A stretch of DNA of 64,000 bases from Clitopilus passeckerianus. Taxonomy: Eukaryota; Basidiomycota; Agaricomycetes; Agaricales; Entolomataceae. Location: NCBI GenBank assembly GCA_944990035.1, contig CALYLX010000128.1, positions 992,001-1,056,000 on the forward strand. Reading direction: 5' to 3'. Made by a program: the position numbers and the translations under genes. The notes beneath the pieces were generated by a model. That model was not told the DNA's origin. It searched no databases and saw only the letters and a list, made by a program, of their open reading frames with translations. This document shows, piece after piece, positions 1 through 11,900 of this stretch (position 1 is the stretch's first letter; the number at the start of each line of letters is the position of its first letter).

Positions 1-161
1 ACATCCTGAACGTGCAAGGCACTTGCATCTCCGCCTTCACCGGCTTGGATATCAACTTGCCATGGGGTCAACTCTGGATCGTTGGAGATGTCTTCCTCCG
101 CAAGTACTTCACCGTGTACGACCTCGGCAGGAATGCTGTTGGTTTCGCTCCTTCCGCTTAG
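1..161 (+). CDS. Aspartic protease (A1 family, polyporopepsin-like), 3' end only
   Basis: Only the last exon is in the window, about 52 codons ending in TAG at 159-161; the 5' part lies outside. The frame reads a conserved A1 pepsin C-terminus: a cysteine of the C-terminal disulfide (QGTCISAF), then WIVGDVFLRKYFTVYDLGRNAVGFAPSA. The GDVFLR-Y-VYD-N--GFA pattern is the family signature after the second catalytic aspartate, which is not visible here. Such enzymes are usually secreted acid endoproteases. The short Ala-rich tail resembles polyporopepsin-type proteases of wood-decay and mushroom fungi. The family call is firm; localisation is inferred. Confidence 0.88.
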   Translation, partial: ILNVQGTCISAFTGLDINLPWGQLWIVGDVFLRKYFTVYDLGRNAVGFAPSA

Positions 162-346
162 TTTGTATCTTGGACCATTTCGATACCATGTTCTTATTAC
201 GACGCATTGTATAATATTCTTGGTAGTACAACATTGATTTCCCAAGGTTTAACTTCAGTGTGTGAAGATAATGGAGGCATTTGATGTCATGAGATCTACA
301 AGAACTCGAAGATGTTGATCGACATTTGGCTTGCACCCAGAAACTC

Positions 347-2521
347 ATGAAACGCAGTCACCAATACAAGAACAATCTCATTGGACACCCTGCGTCCAAT
401 TCCAATATCTCGCATGTAAGAAACCGTAACCTACACGAAGCACTGAAACGCCCGCTTGACCGGGTGAACGTTCTAGGCGACGATTCGCATGGGCACACAG
501 GGTTGGTAGCACTATCTTCCCCACAACACAAGGCTTACATCTAACCATCTTCTGCTCCGAGATGTGTGAATGCTCTCAGCTGGGCCCGCGACGGCGAACT
601 GTTGCTCAGTGGCGGAGACGACACAACAGTGCGAATATGGGCCATGGATTCCTCTGATACATCCCAGGACTATCCCTTCAAATGCCGTTCCGTCATTCGG
701 ACAGGACATCGAGCGAACATCTTCAGTACTCATATGCTTCCGTTCTCCTCGAGGATGTGGGTCAAAACCTGCTCAAAGGTCCAATCTAGGCTGACTAACT
801 CAATTCAGTGCAACCGTCGCAGGAGACAAACAAGTCCGAGTGTTTGACATCGGAGAGGACGGTCTCGCTGGGTCTCCGAATGGCGACGAAACTATATACA
901 CGTCGAGGCAGTCCTGCATTCATGTCCTCCGGTGTCATAATGATCGCGTCAAGAGGATAGTCACTGAGCATAGTCCTGACCTGTTTCTCACTGTTAGTGA
1001 GGTAAGTTCCTCATTTGAGTTGCCTACCCCTGGTAGAGAATGGACATTTATATACTCTTGATCAAGGATGGATCCGTTCGACAGTATGACTTGAGAACAC
1101 CCCATACGTGCCGATCGGGAACCTGTCCTCCACCTCTGCTTCAAGTTCGACATGACCTCTCAACAGCAACTCTGTCTCCTCTGACTCCACACCTACTCGT
1201 CGTCGCCGGAGAGGCGCCCTATGTGCGTTATCGTTCCTGGAATGCTTTCAGTATTTCTAACAGACGGTTAGGCCTATCTCTACGATCGACGAAATATTGG
1301 CCGTTCTCTGGCTGATGAATGGGGCATCATGCCAAAGCCCGGGGACAGAGACGCATTGACGCATTGTGTCCGACGGTTTGGCAGGCCGAAAGGGAGAGAA
1401 GCGACTTCCATTAGAGCTGACCATATAACTGGCGCCCGAATGTCAGATGATAACGGACATGAGGTGAGCAAAACCCGATGATGCAAGAGAGATGTATATT
1501 CATAACATGGAACAGGTTATACTGAGTAAGATTACATGCGGCGCTTTTCCCTGCTACTGGGCCTAACCCTCTGTTTAGACTATAGTGCTGATGCTGTCTA
1601 TTTGTTTTCGACAACGGACGAACCTGGCTCAAAGGCGACTGACTCTATGGCTTCTTCTACCTCTTCGCGGCTCTCTCCGAATCCTTCTCAGGTCAATGAA
1701 ACAAAGACTACTGCTACTTTGTCAACAAAAAGCAGGACCCCATCACCTTCTGAATCGGACAATGGAGATACCTTCATGGACGTTGATGATGAACAACTTC
1801 TTCAAGCCGAGCTACATAGCGAGATTGAAGAGACATTAGCGCGGATCATAGCTGAGGTAGACGAGGACGAAGATGACCCCGACGCAAGGTCTGATGACGA
1901 CGAGGGAGACGACGAGGACGAGGACGAGGATGAGGAAACACAAATTCGTTTTCAACCCGATATACCTGTTATCCTTCCTCGACACCGGTATTCTGGACTC
2001 CGTAATGTGGCAACTGTAAAGGATGGTGAGTGTCTGCTCTTTACTTTCTCCTATCGAGCACTTCAAACATCAATGAACTTTTCAGTGAACTTTTTGGGAC
2101 CCAATGACGAATTCGTTACATCTGGCTCTGACGATGGCAATTTCTTCATCTGGAACAAAGCAGACGAATCCTTGCAGGGCATCTATGAAGGAGACAGCAG
2201 TGTTGTCAACATGGTGGAAGGTCATCCTACTCTGCCGCTCATAGCCGTCAGTGGGATTGACCACACTGTTAAGGCGAGTTTTTCGATATCGGCGCGCTCT
2301 ATGTATTCTCATTATCTCATCTGCGCCTATGTCAGCTCTTCGCCCCTGGAACCAGTCCCAGTCCATTTTCAAAGATGCAAAGGGCCCAGCAGATAATGGA
2401 CAGCAACGCCCGCATGAGTCGGGCAGGCTTTGGTATACGATATAGCTTCGCCACCTTGATGGCGGAAGCACGGCAAGCTATGGCGGCAGGCGAGGATATC
2501 CCAGATTGTAGGGCCCAGTGA
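347..2521 (+). CDS. WD40-repeat DCAF6/DCAF8-like protein (predicted CUL4-DDB1 substrate adaptor)
   Basis: At least seven exons join into one frame without a break. The N-terminus reads HGHTGCVNALSWARDGELL, a first WD40 blade. Later blades include a YDLR tetrapeptide matching the DWD-box W/Y-D-x-R pattern used to bind DDB1. A long acidic insert (about 1855-1940, Glu/Asp runs) separates the early blades from FLGPNDEFVTSGSDDGNFFIW, a block typical of DCAF6/DCAF8. The protein ends AAGEDIPDCRAQ. Such proteins recruit substrates to CUL4 E3 ligases; that role is inferred from family. The start ATG at 347 is the first in-frame ATG; an upstream TTG extends the same frame. One intron (2274-2335) is GC-AG, not GT-AG. 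CSN4, a cullin regulator, lies about 4.4 kb downstream. Confidence 0.82.
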
Positions 2522-3347
2522 TGACCAGTTTAGGAGGTTCATATATCGAAGTTGTATCATATTCTAGGAGGTTTACTTTGTACTGTTGCAGAACCATCTG
2601 TATTACTCGATCTCTGGACTACCTTTGTAGCCCGAAAGCTACGCGCCCGAAGTGGCAGGTTGGCAGGCTTTCTCCGTAGTAACAAATTTGTCAACACCCT
2701 TAGGTTTTCTGACTTACAATCACTTGAGTTTTCTGGTCCCCCACCGACCACGGCTCCTCTAAGACTAAGGTTGGGTTCCTTGACAAGGATACATCCATTA
2801 TATCCATATTTATTAGAGAATTAGGCTGAGAAGTGCCTAAGGGAATGGAGAGGTAATGTCATCACAGGCAACCAAACTGCCGGAGCCAGCGCGCTGAGCT
2901 GATCAAAACGTCTTACAGCTCGGCTTTGAGCAGCTCATAAGCTTCTGGCCACTGACACCTTTAATTTCCACTGCAGGTATTGCGAAAAGGCCATTTGGAG
3001 CCTTGTTTCCACTTTTCAATTAGTGCTAAGCCGCTCCTAGGCAGCCACCTTGCTTGTGGACAGAGCTGTTATGTAAGTTTTCGTTCAATAACCTGAAGGT
3101 TTGCATCGGAAACTGACATTCCTCCTTACTCTTTCTTCTGTGCTCGTTCACTCTGCATCGTTGCACACACAGTCTGCAAGCTTTCAGCTGCGTGATACTG
3201 TCAGTGTCCGTTGTGTCACTACGTTTGTTGAGGCTTTGCCCTTGGTGAACCCTTGCACGTCTGTTGTTTGAAGACACCACGTAACACGCGCCCCACATCT
3301 CTTCCTCTTTCTTTCTCATCTTTCGCAGGCTCTGGATGATTGTCTAA
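2522..3347. other. Intergenic region, about 825 bp
   Basis: This lies between the DCAF gene stop and the CTK1-like start. It contains only short ORFs without recognisable protein features. A pyrimidine-rich stretch near 3110-3320 (CCTCC, CTTTCTTCT, TCTTTCTTTCTCATC) precedes the kinase ATG and is typical of a fungal promoter or 5' leader. No RNA gene was recognised. Confidence 0.5.
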
Positions 3348-6300
3348 ATGCGACCCCACGCTAGACAAACCGACCGGAGAGGTCGAGGAGTGCGAGAGCA
3401 GGGAGATGACTATTATGGGAGTTTGCATGGGGAGGGCCATAATCGTGAAGGGTATGACCATCTACGAGAATCATACCATCGTGACGATGCCTATAGAGCC
3501 CCTGTTGTCACTCATAGGCCATCTTACGACGCAAACAATGAACCTCCCGCCTCAAGGGGCCATCGTGACTCCTGGCGCACAAGAGACCAGGAGGACATAT
3601 ATGGCAGGCACGACGGATATCAACACCAAATACCTCGAGACGACCACACATATCTAGACAGGGAGAGAGAACCTGAACATTGGCCAGCTCGACCAGAGAT
3701 GGAAGCACGGTACCCCCATTCTCATCCTGACTGGTACGACCCAACATACCCTTCTACCTCTTACGCCGAATCATCTTCCCATCACCGACACCCGATTCCT
3801 CACGAAACCTCAACCCCCTCATTCGCACCTTGGCCAGCTGAAGAAACTTACCCTCCTGATAGGCTTGCTGTCATGGCTGACGACAGGCAGTTGGAACGGC
3901 CCTCACCAGCTCGCAAGCGTGACTTTCAGCAGAGAAAGGGTCAGAAACATAACAAAAAATTTATGAGTGATTCTGGCTGGGACAGGAACAGAAAACGAAA
4001 GGGTTGGGAGGATACACCGGTCGACAATCCCACAGCAGTTGAGCGGAAGTGGGAACCGGCACCGTCTTGGAAAGCTTCCAACCCAGAAGATGAGGATAGG
4101 TCTCAGGGCTTCCAAAGATCCAATAATGACCGATACATGACCTCAAAGAACTCGAAGCGTGGTGGAAATAATCAGAAGCAGAAAAGGGATTGGAGACAGG
4201 AGGATGATTCTTTGAACAAGTATGGCCCTCATCTTCTCATCGCCCTCCCTCGAAATGACAAAGTCAACAGCTGGACGAGGCGTAGCCACCAAACCGATGC
4301 CTCCAGCCGTCAATCTACTTCCTCTAATAAAGCTGTCAAAACGCCCTCAAGGAGAAAGTACCAGGACTCTATATCTCCTTCTCGTTCACTTTCTCCTGCT
4401 GCATCTTATCGATCGCGCCGTTCCTCGAGGGATAGGTCTAGAACACGCTCTGTTTCACCACAGGCTAAACGACGGCGAAGAGACTATAGCCCCAATGACT
4501 ACCAACGGAGCCAGACCCCTAGCGAGAAAGGCCTTTATACCCGCCACGAGACCTCACCACCCCGCCACGACGCAGACTATGCCTACCCCCAAGGCATAGT
4601 CCTGCCAGTGCACAGTATCCCGAACATTCTGCGGAATGGTGTGGGAGAAGCCCAGTCGGCCTTCATGGTCGCTCTCCACATGATTTACGTACTTCTACTT
4701 GGGATTCCAATGACAGGCTACCAGGTACATGGGCGATGGACCCAGCCGTGCCAGCACGAGGCCGATCGCCATCCCCGCGACAAAACGAGCCTCTCGCTGG
4801 CCTGATACGACCACGAAGTCTGTCATCGGTGTCCAGCAGAAGCAGCGCCCGGAGCGGGAGTAGAAGTCCCTCAGGGCGTAACAAGACTGTTCACCGCCTA
4901 CCTTCCACTGATCCGACGCTACCTGCAGCTCCGCCTCCTCCCAAGCCAGAGACTACCCCAACTACCGGCAAGAAAAAGAAGAAGAAGAACAAGGCTAACG
5001 GCCATAATAACAATCATGTATGCGCATTCATTTCCACTTCACACACTTCTTGCTAATAGCCTTCAATAGAAAGATATTCCTCTTGCTCGCGAAGTCTATC
5101 CTAACACAACGATGCCTCCACCCGCTATCGTACCTCAACCCCATAATACCTATTCCCAAGATCCCTCTGGCGATAGCCACATGGCATATTCTGGCCTTCT
5201 GCCCCTAATCCGACATCCCCAATCCATACGGCACCTGAGATAACACCAATTAATCAACACTCTCTTCCCCCTAGATTTATGCCTATTAAATCGGTAGGGT
5301 TCAAACCTATAGCTCAAGCCAGTTCATCCATAAAGAGGTTCTTTCCCGGAGATGATGAGGACGCTGTCTCCACGCCTTCTCCATTGCCGCCTGCACCGCC
5401 ATTTGTGCCAGCTCATCACGCACCCCACCCGGAACCACCCATAGTACCCCCAAAAGTTGTTTCGCCCACAGAGCAGCCTAAGATTATATATGAGCGACCG
5501 AACCCTCCCGTACCCGAACCAATTCCTGCACCACCTGCACCTGAACCTATGGAAAGCATCCAGCCAGCACCAGCACCTGAACCTGAACCAGTACCGGAAG
5601 TGCTACAAAAGATACATAACCCTCCAGCACCAGTCTTGGCCTCTAAAGCACAGGAGGAAACTAGCTCAGAGGTTCCTCAGACGACGGCAATTAATAACGA
5701 ATTCTACAAAATTGTCTCGCAAGTTGGAGAAGGGACATTCGGCAAGGTGTACAAAGCTCAGAACACCACAACGAAAGTACATGTGGCGCTTAAACGTATC
5801 AGAATGGAATCTGAGAGGGACGGGTTCCCTGTGACCGCCATGCGAGAAATCAAGCTCCTTCAATCTCTACGCCATTCAAATGTAGTCCAGCTGCACGAGA
5901 TGATGATCTCACACGGTAGGTTTGCCGCATTCGAGTAAGAATCACTATTGATTTTTTCATAGGCATGATTTACATGGTGTTCGAGTACATGGATCACGAT
6001 CTCACCGGAATCCTCTCGCAGACACAGTTCAGCTTTGAGGACGCCCATCTCAAATCCCTCTGCCACCAGATGCTTTCGGGCCTGGCCTACCTCCATCAGA
6101 AAGGAGTGATCCACCGCGATATCAAGGGCTCGAACATCCTGATCAATAACAAAGGCGAACTCAAACTTGCGGATTTCGGATTGGCGCGCTTCTACCAGAA
6201 ACGACGGCGCTCGGATTATACCAATCGGGTTATTACGCTATGGTACCGTCCCCCTGAACTGCTATTGGGCGCTACTGTGTATGGGCCAGAAGTTGACATG

Positions 6301-6891
6301 TGGAGTGCTGGGTTCGTCTTTTATATATCCTTTTGGAGATGATTTCTTGACGCATATATACAGATGTATCATGCTCGAATTATTCACAAAGAAACCCGTG
6401 TTCCAGGGTCTGGATGAGATTCACCAGCTCGATGTTGTCTACAAGATACTTGGAACACCTGACCCCCAGCGATGGGCCGGCATGGTGGAACTCCCATGGT
6501 ATGAGCTGATCAAGCCGAAGGAAGTCATTCCAAACAATTTCCGCGATCTTTTCAAGAAGTGAGCCGTCTCATTTCCTAATTAAAACATCGAGTTGACGTT
6601 CATTCAAATCAAGGTGGATGTCGCCTGCTGCTCTTGACTTGGCTGAACAATTACTGAATTATGATCCAACTCTTCGTGTCACTGCCATGCAAGCGATGAC
6701 GGCACCATACTTCACGCAGGAAGAACCTCCTGCATCCCCACCCTCTGGGTAAGTTCTATCATTGCCCTCCGGTACCCGATCTTAACTATCAATGTTATTA
6801 GGTTGGCCACTCTGGAGGGCGAATGGCACGAGTTAGAGACGAAACGAGAACGCGCAAAGAAACGACGAAACCAGAGACTGCTGCTCAATGA
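3348..6891 (+). CDS. CTK1: Cyclin-dependent kinase, CTK1/CDK12-like (RNA polymerase II CTD kinase)
   Basis: A long disordered Arg/Ser/Asp-rich N-terminus contains an RS-rich stretch at 4380-4500 and a second near 4820-4870. A proline-rich linker leads to a complete kinase domain from about 5700. Visible motifs are the glycine loop [11 protein letters not shown], the VALKRIRM lysine, a PVTAMRE helix where PSTAIRE sits in CDK1, [14 protein letters not shown] and the T-loop [17 protein letters not shown]. Family knowledge: it phosphorylates the Pol II CTD with a cyclin K/Ctk2-type partner to promote elongation. Introns include a 47 nt one ending near 5193. The reading frame changes near 4586-4660, either by a missing C in a C5 run or by a 41 nt intron. 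The end at 6891 assumes one missing A in the run at 6868-6870, giving a short KPETAAQ tail. Unrepaired, the frame runs to 7057, antisense to CSN4. Confidence 0.85.
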
Positions 6892-6965
6892 TGTTATACT
6901 AAATTATGCATGTTATCTTATAATCACCAACCCTGCATTATGTACCGACTCTACATTGGCATCCC

Positions 6966-8519
6966 TTACGCACCAACCTCGCCTATCTGTACCAGACCCT
7001 TCTCCGTTAGATGTTGAACGATCGATTCGACCTATAATATCCGTCAGCATGTTTTGATATTCATGTGTTTTTCGCTTACGTTCGCTGCGGTGAGACGTAT
7101 TTGAGAGTCCCACTGTTTCGTGAACGGGGCACCTGTGTCTTCTGTTTCCTCAACGACATCCCCTAGGCCTCCGGCTTTCCCTTGAGCGTCGTCCTCTTCA
7201 CGATGACCCTCGAACCAGATCAACTTATCGACCTGGTCAATGAAACCTCTCAGACGGCCTTGCTCGATCATTTTGCGAGCCATGTTCTCTGCAGCGCCTG
7301 GGGTCAGGTCGAGAAGGGCGCCGAGACCTCCAAAAGTGATGTTGTTGTATATCTGGGAACTGGCCAGCAAGTTGTGCTCAAGCACGGCGCGATCCAAAAC
7401 AGTCGATGGACCGGTTCGGGTGCTTGAGGCAGGTTCGTTCTGCTCGTCATACTGAACGGCAGATGCAAGTCTGTCGTTGGAAGAAATAGCGATCTTTGCG
7501 AGCTGATGGGCCTTCAGTGTGCCCTCGAACTCTTTTACTTCTGCGGAACGAAGGATGTGGTCAAGGAACATTTTGGAAAGGATGTTGTATGTTGAGAGTT
7601 CGGAGGTTCTTTCGTCACGGTACAGGGACGCAAGAACTCTTGAACGATTAGGACCAGCAGGGGCCAGAACTGCGCATGTTACAGCGGCATTTCTGAAGAA
7701 GGATCAGAGACTAGAGGTAGTGATAGTTGAAAGGGCACTCACAGCATGTGGCGACGCTCTTCTTCGTCGATTTCACCAACATAGGAAAGTTCATGGTAAC
7801 GCATAGCAGCCTCAAGGAACTTGCGACTATAGTCACTGATACGGGCTTGGCAGAGCTTGAACTGCAATAACAGCTCGCGATCACTTGCTGAATGCACCAA
7901 TAGAGCAGCTCGGTTGTAGTAGGTTTCCGCTTGAACCGAGTCTTCATCTTCTAGCAGCAGTCGGACAATCCTTACATACACGCGAAGCTTGTCTGCATCT
8001 GTCGTCGTCCTGTAAAGGTGATAAGATCAACAGTATTCTCAGTTGTTGATACGACCCTATCTCACCTGGTACCAGAATCCAAGCTGATCCCCATGAGAAC
8101 ACGAGCAGCTTCGCTCCACTCCTCCCCTCTTCAAGTAGATCGGCGAGTTGGAACCGTAGGTTGTTGACCTACTAGGCATGTTAACGAAATTGACTGATTA
8201 GATAGCGTCTTTCGTACCTGTTCTTCGTAAGTGCTGATTCGAGGCTGCAGAGTGTCAAGTGTGTCCTCAACCACACGCTTTCGTAGTTCTGTATCTGCAA
8301 TAGCGCCATCTCCCAGTACCTTGACCAGTTCCGAGAGCACCTGTCTGCCAACTACGATGTTTCCACTGTCTCGATTGACCACAGCATCGACAAGTGCGTG
8401 TATGTCATCGAACAATGATTGAGAGTCCTTTTTGAGACTACGTTTGATAGGAGAGATATGTACGCGGGCCCCTTGTCTTTTTGACCCAGAGCCAATATTT
8501 GAGAAAGCTGGGCGTCCAT
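6966..8519 (-). CDS. CSN4: COP9 signalosome subunit 4 (PCI-domain protein)
   Basis: Exons read right to left. The N-terminus is MDAQLSQILALGQKDKGPAY, followed by VDAVV...GRQVL and QPRISTYEEQVNNLRFQLAD. Then come a helical-repeat region (VRIVRLLLEDEDSVQAE) and a PCI domain with VLDRAVLEHNLLASSQIYNN and GRLRGFIDQVDKLIWFEGH. These match CSN4 along its full length. The CSN removes NEDD8 from cullins; CSN4 is a scaffold subunit. The last intron (7032-7079) leads to VESIVQHLTEKGLVQIGEVGA and a stop at 6966-6968. Two single-base breaks interrupt the frame: an A5 run (minus strand) at 8429-8433 and a G4 run (minus strand) at 8124-8127. Both are repaired by one extra base and lie in conserved sequence, so the gene is probably intact in the organism. 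Confidence 0.9.
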
Positions 8520-8959
8520 TTATACGGAGGGTTGTGCAATGTATTGGCTCGTACAGGCAGTGGCAGCCAAGCCAGAAATCTCGATCGGTGTTGTGAGTCA
8601 CATGACCCTGATCTGAGCTTGATTACCATTTATAGTAGCAGTTACCATCTTGCAACCGTCAACTTCGACTGTTTGATGCCGTTTCCTGTAAAAACTGTAT
8701 ACGGAATACAGAATGGGCCTTATATTAAGTCTTTCCCAGATTCACCCGGGTGCCAGCACCTGTCTCTTGAGTTTTCTCTGGATCCACTTGCTGGGAGGGA
8801 CAGGAACCCTTCTCACGTTCGGATCACTTGCACAGTATTTTCGACTTGGTTTCACGGTAAAAATCTGTCAACAACCCACAGAGCACTCCGGGTTACCTTA
8901 ATATTCGGTCATAGCTTGCTGCAACGACCGACGACTTTCCCTGGACCTTGGTATTCAAA
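8520..8959. other. Divergent promoter region between CSN4 and the exon-repeat gene
   Basis: About 440 bp separate two genes transcribed away from each other, so both promoters must lie here. An open frame covers 8481-9026 on the plus strand but has no recognisable protein features, and it runs into the downstream coding region in another frame. No RNA gene or repeat was seen. Confidence 0.5.
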
Positions 8960-11900
8960 ATGTCGCAGTATCAACCACGGCACAAACCCACTCCTTTCAA
9001 GTTTCCAGCACTGTCAATGCCCCTGACACCACCGGAGACCATTCAGTCAAGGAGCACTCGCAGAATGCCCAAAACTGCTGCAGATGCGTTGCAACCGCCA
9101 GTGGACACTACAGAGTCTCTGCGCGCCCATTCAGCTCCGATGGCCGATTGGGCAGCAAAGAACTCTGCCCGTCGCACATCGTCCATAGGGTACTTGAGTT
9201 CTGGACTTCAAGACTCGTCACATGAACGACCCCAGAAGACTCACAAATCATTCATCATTGTAATTCCTCCTCCATCCTTCAGTCAAGAAGACGGAGAGAT
9301 TGCAAACCTGGGTCTGGGTCCCCGCCATCGGCTTTCGCAAGGCCTGGTCGTGCCTTTGTGCTCAACTGTAAGTCTGACCGCAGCTATAGCGCTCTGCACA
9401 TTATTGAAGCTTTCTTCAGATGTATGGGCAATTGAGCATCATTGCTCGCGAGTTCAGCTTCCCCTCTACGACCGGGATTTGCCTCTATATGACCTTCAAT
9501 GAGGATGGGATTGAGATGAAACCAAGAATTCTTGATGAAGCCTGGCCAATTATTTGGAGACATGTTCTGGAGCCTGAGCTTGCCCACATCCCTCGGTCAC
9601 CTATCAGCGGAAAGGTGGAATTTGATATCGACTTTCATCAAGCCCGGTGGTATTCGTCGTGGATTTCCTCCCTCCAAAGAAACTACCTCAGTCAAAATCT
9701 CCATTCTGCGCCATCTATTTCTCACTCTCGGACCGAAAGCAGGATTACTTACAGAGAAGAGGAAGTGAATGGTGAACTTCAAGCTACTCCCAGCATAGCA
9801 GCGGCTTCAAACTCTCGCTACATGCCACGGAAGCTCACCCTCGTGGATCGACAGGAAACCTCCTCAAATGTTTCGGGTTCCACCCATCGTTCATTCCTTT
9901 CACCTGAAAAGCCTCATCAAACAGCCTCCATCCTGTCACCAATCTTCCAGGAATCCGAACCGCAGTCGGCCAGAAGCGCTCTGCATTCCAAAGTTGAGAC
10001 TTGGCGGGCAACCGCAACAGTCAAGCCCAGCTTGCTGGCTGCAACTGGCCAAACCAGTCTAGAGGCTGCCAACATTCCGAACACCCTCCCGATCGAAGAC
10101 ATAATCGCAACCACGACCGAAGAGGAGGACGGTGAAATCCACCTATCCGATTACCAGTGGTCAATTTCGTCCGCAGGACCTCCGGATTATGACCCAGTAT
10201 CCCCCGCTCTGTCGGATGGCGCGCATTCAGTTCATCTCCTCCAGAGGAACCAAGGCTCAGTCTGCCTAACACCATCGACTCAAACGTCATTTGGTCCCAA
10301 TGATTCGAGCTGGTCACCGATCTCAAGCGTTGCCCGGCTCCCGTCCCCCGACCTTGGGCATAGGATGTTGGAAGACTGCCCTCCAACTCCTTCTACCGCA
10401 ACAAGCTGGGGTGCACCCCTCGAGTGGCCTGCCTCGCCTTTCATTCCTTCTCGACCTCCCTCTGTTCACCTCGGAGACAGGATGGAACACAGTCGACCTG
10501 TTACACCTTTAACAGCCACTAGTTGGGGTGCACTGTCTCCACTTCCATCCCCCACATTTAGACGGGACAGACCCCGATCAGTGCATATGGCATTCAGGGA
10601 TGGGATGAGTCGACCTGTTTCTCCTGGCGTTGACATCGACGAGTTTGAGTACTACCATGTCTCGCCGGATGCTCTGCAAACGCCTAAACCTTGGGCATTT
10701 TCGTGGCCACACTTCAAGCCTGACGCTGAAGCCGTCTCGAGGACCTATGATTATCCTTATTTGATTATTTGTAAGTTCTTTCCTCCGACCCGTCGCGTAT
10801 CTGACAGTTTCCAGATGAGGCTGTTTACCCTCACTTTGACCTCTATCCCGCTGTTCCTGGCGGACGGTTTGGAACATCAGACATTGAAAACCTTGTACCT
10901 GTCTCCGTCAAACTCCAGCCTGGCTACCCCGTTTTCGATTTTGTGAGAAATCCCATTCACCTCTACAGTTCTACGGTTCTAATCCTGATCCGTTCCTTTT
11001 TTAGACCCGGCCGTCTATCCTTGGAACTTGAACGAGATCTACCCTACGGTATTGTCGGTTGCGGAGGAGCCGACTCTTCGCGAGACGCCCATTTCTGTGA
11101 AATCACCAGTTAGCTACCCCGTCTTTGATCTCTGTGAGTTATTCGCCAAGCATTCAGACCATGTTGCTAATCACATCTTCATTCAAAGATCCTTCTCCAT
11201 ACCCTTGGAATTTGAAAGACATCTACCCGGCCTTGCCTGTGTCCGCCAACTATGACACCTGGTCGAGTGCCTCTCTGTCGGTCCAGTTGCCTCCCAGCTA
11301 TCCTACCTTCGATCTCTGTAAGGCTCCTCATGCCTCTTGTACGATCTCTCGGACTGAACTTTGTCACAGACCCTGCGGTTTATCCATGGAATTTACGGGA
11401 AATCTATCCTGCTATCGTCGAAAGGATATCAAGGGATGTGTCAACGTCTACAGTCACCGTTAAGGCGGAACCAAGGTACCCGGTGTTTGACCTCTGTAGG
11501 CTATTCCGCCGTTGTCGTAATCCCTAATGCTAACAAAGTGGCTATAGACCCACCAGTTTACCCTTGGAATCTGGAGTCGATCTACCCTTCAATCGGAGGC
11601 GAAGCCCGACCACTCGAACTCTCCCAACAGAGTTCAATCTCCGTCAACTTGCCAGCAAGCTATCCAAACATTAATCTTTGTGAGTTGCAGGGCACAATTC
11701 CGATGCCACCTTACTCAATGCCATTGTTTAGACTCTCCCGTCTATCCATGGAACCTGCAGGAAATCTACCCCCCAGTTGTCCAGCGGGAAAGTGCAGAGC
11801 AGAGCTATATTTCGGTCAAACTTCCGATGCCATACCCTCATTTTGACCTTTGTGCGTAACTTGAACGACCACTACTCTCTCCCTCATTCAAATAAATTTA

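Noticed and set aside
5140..5200. Apparent frame break in the CTK1 linker
   Set aside because: A 47 nt intron (GTACCT...CGATAG) restores the frame leading to [15 protein letters not shown].
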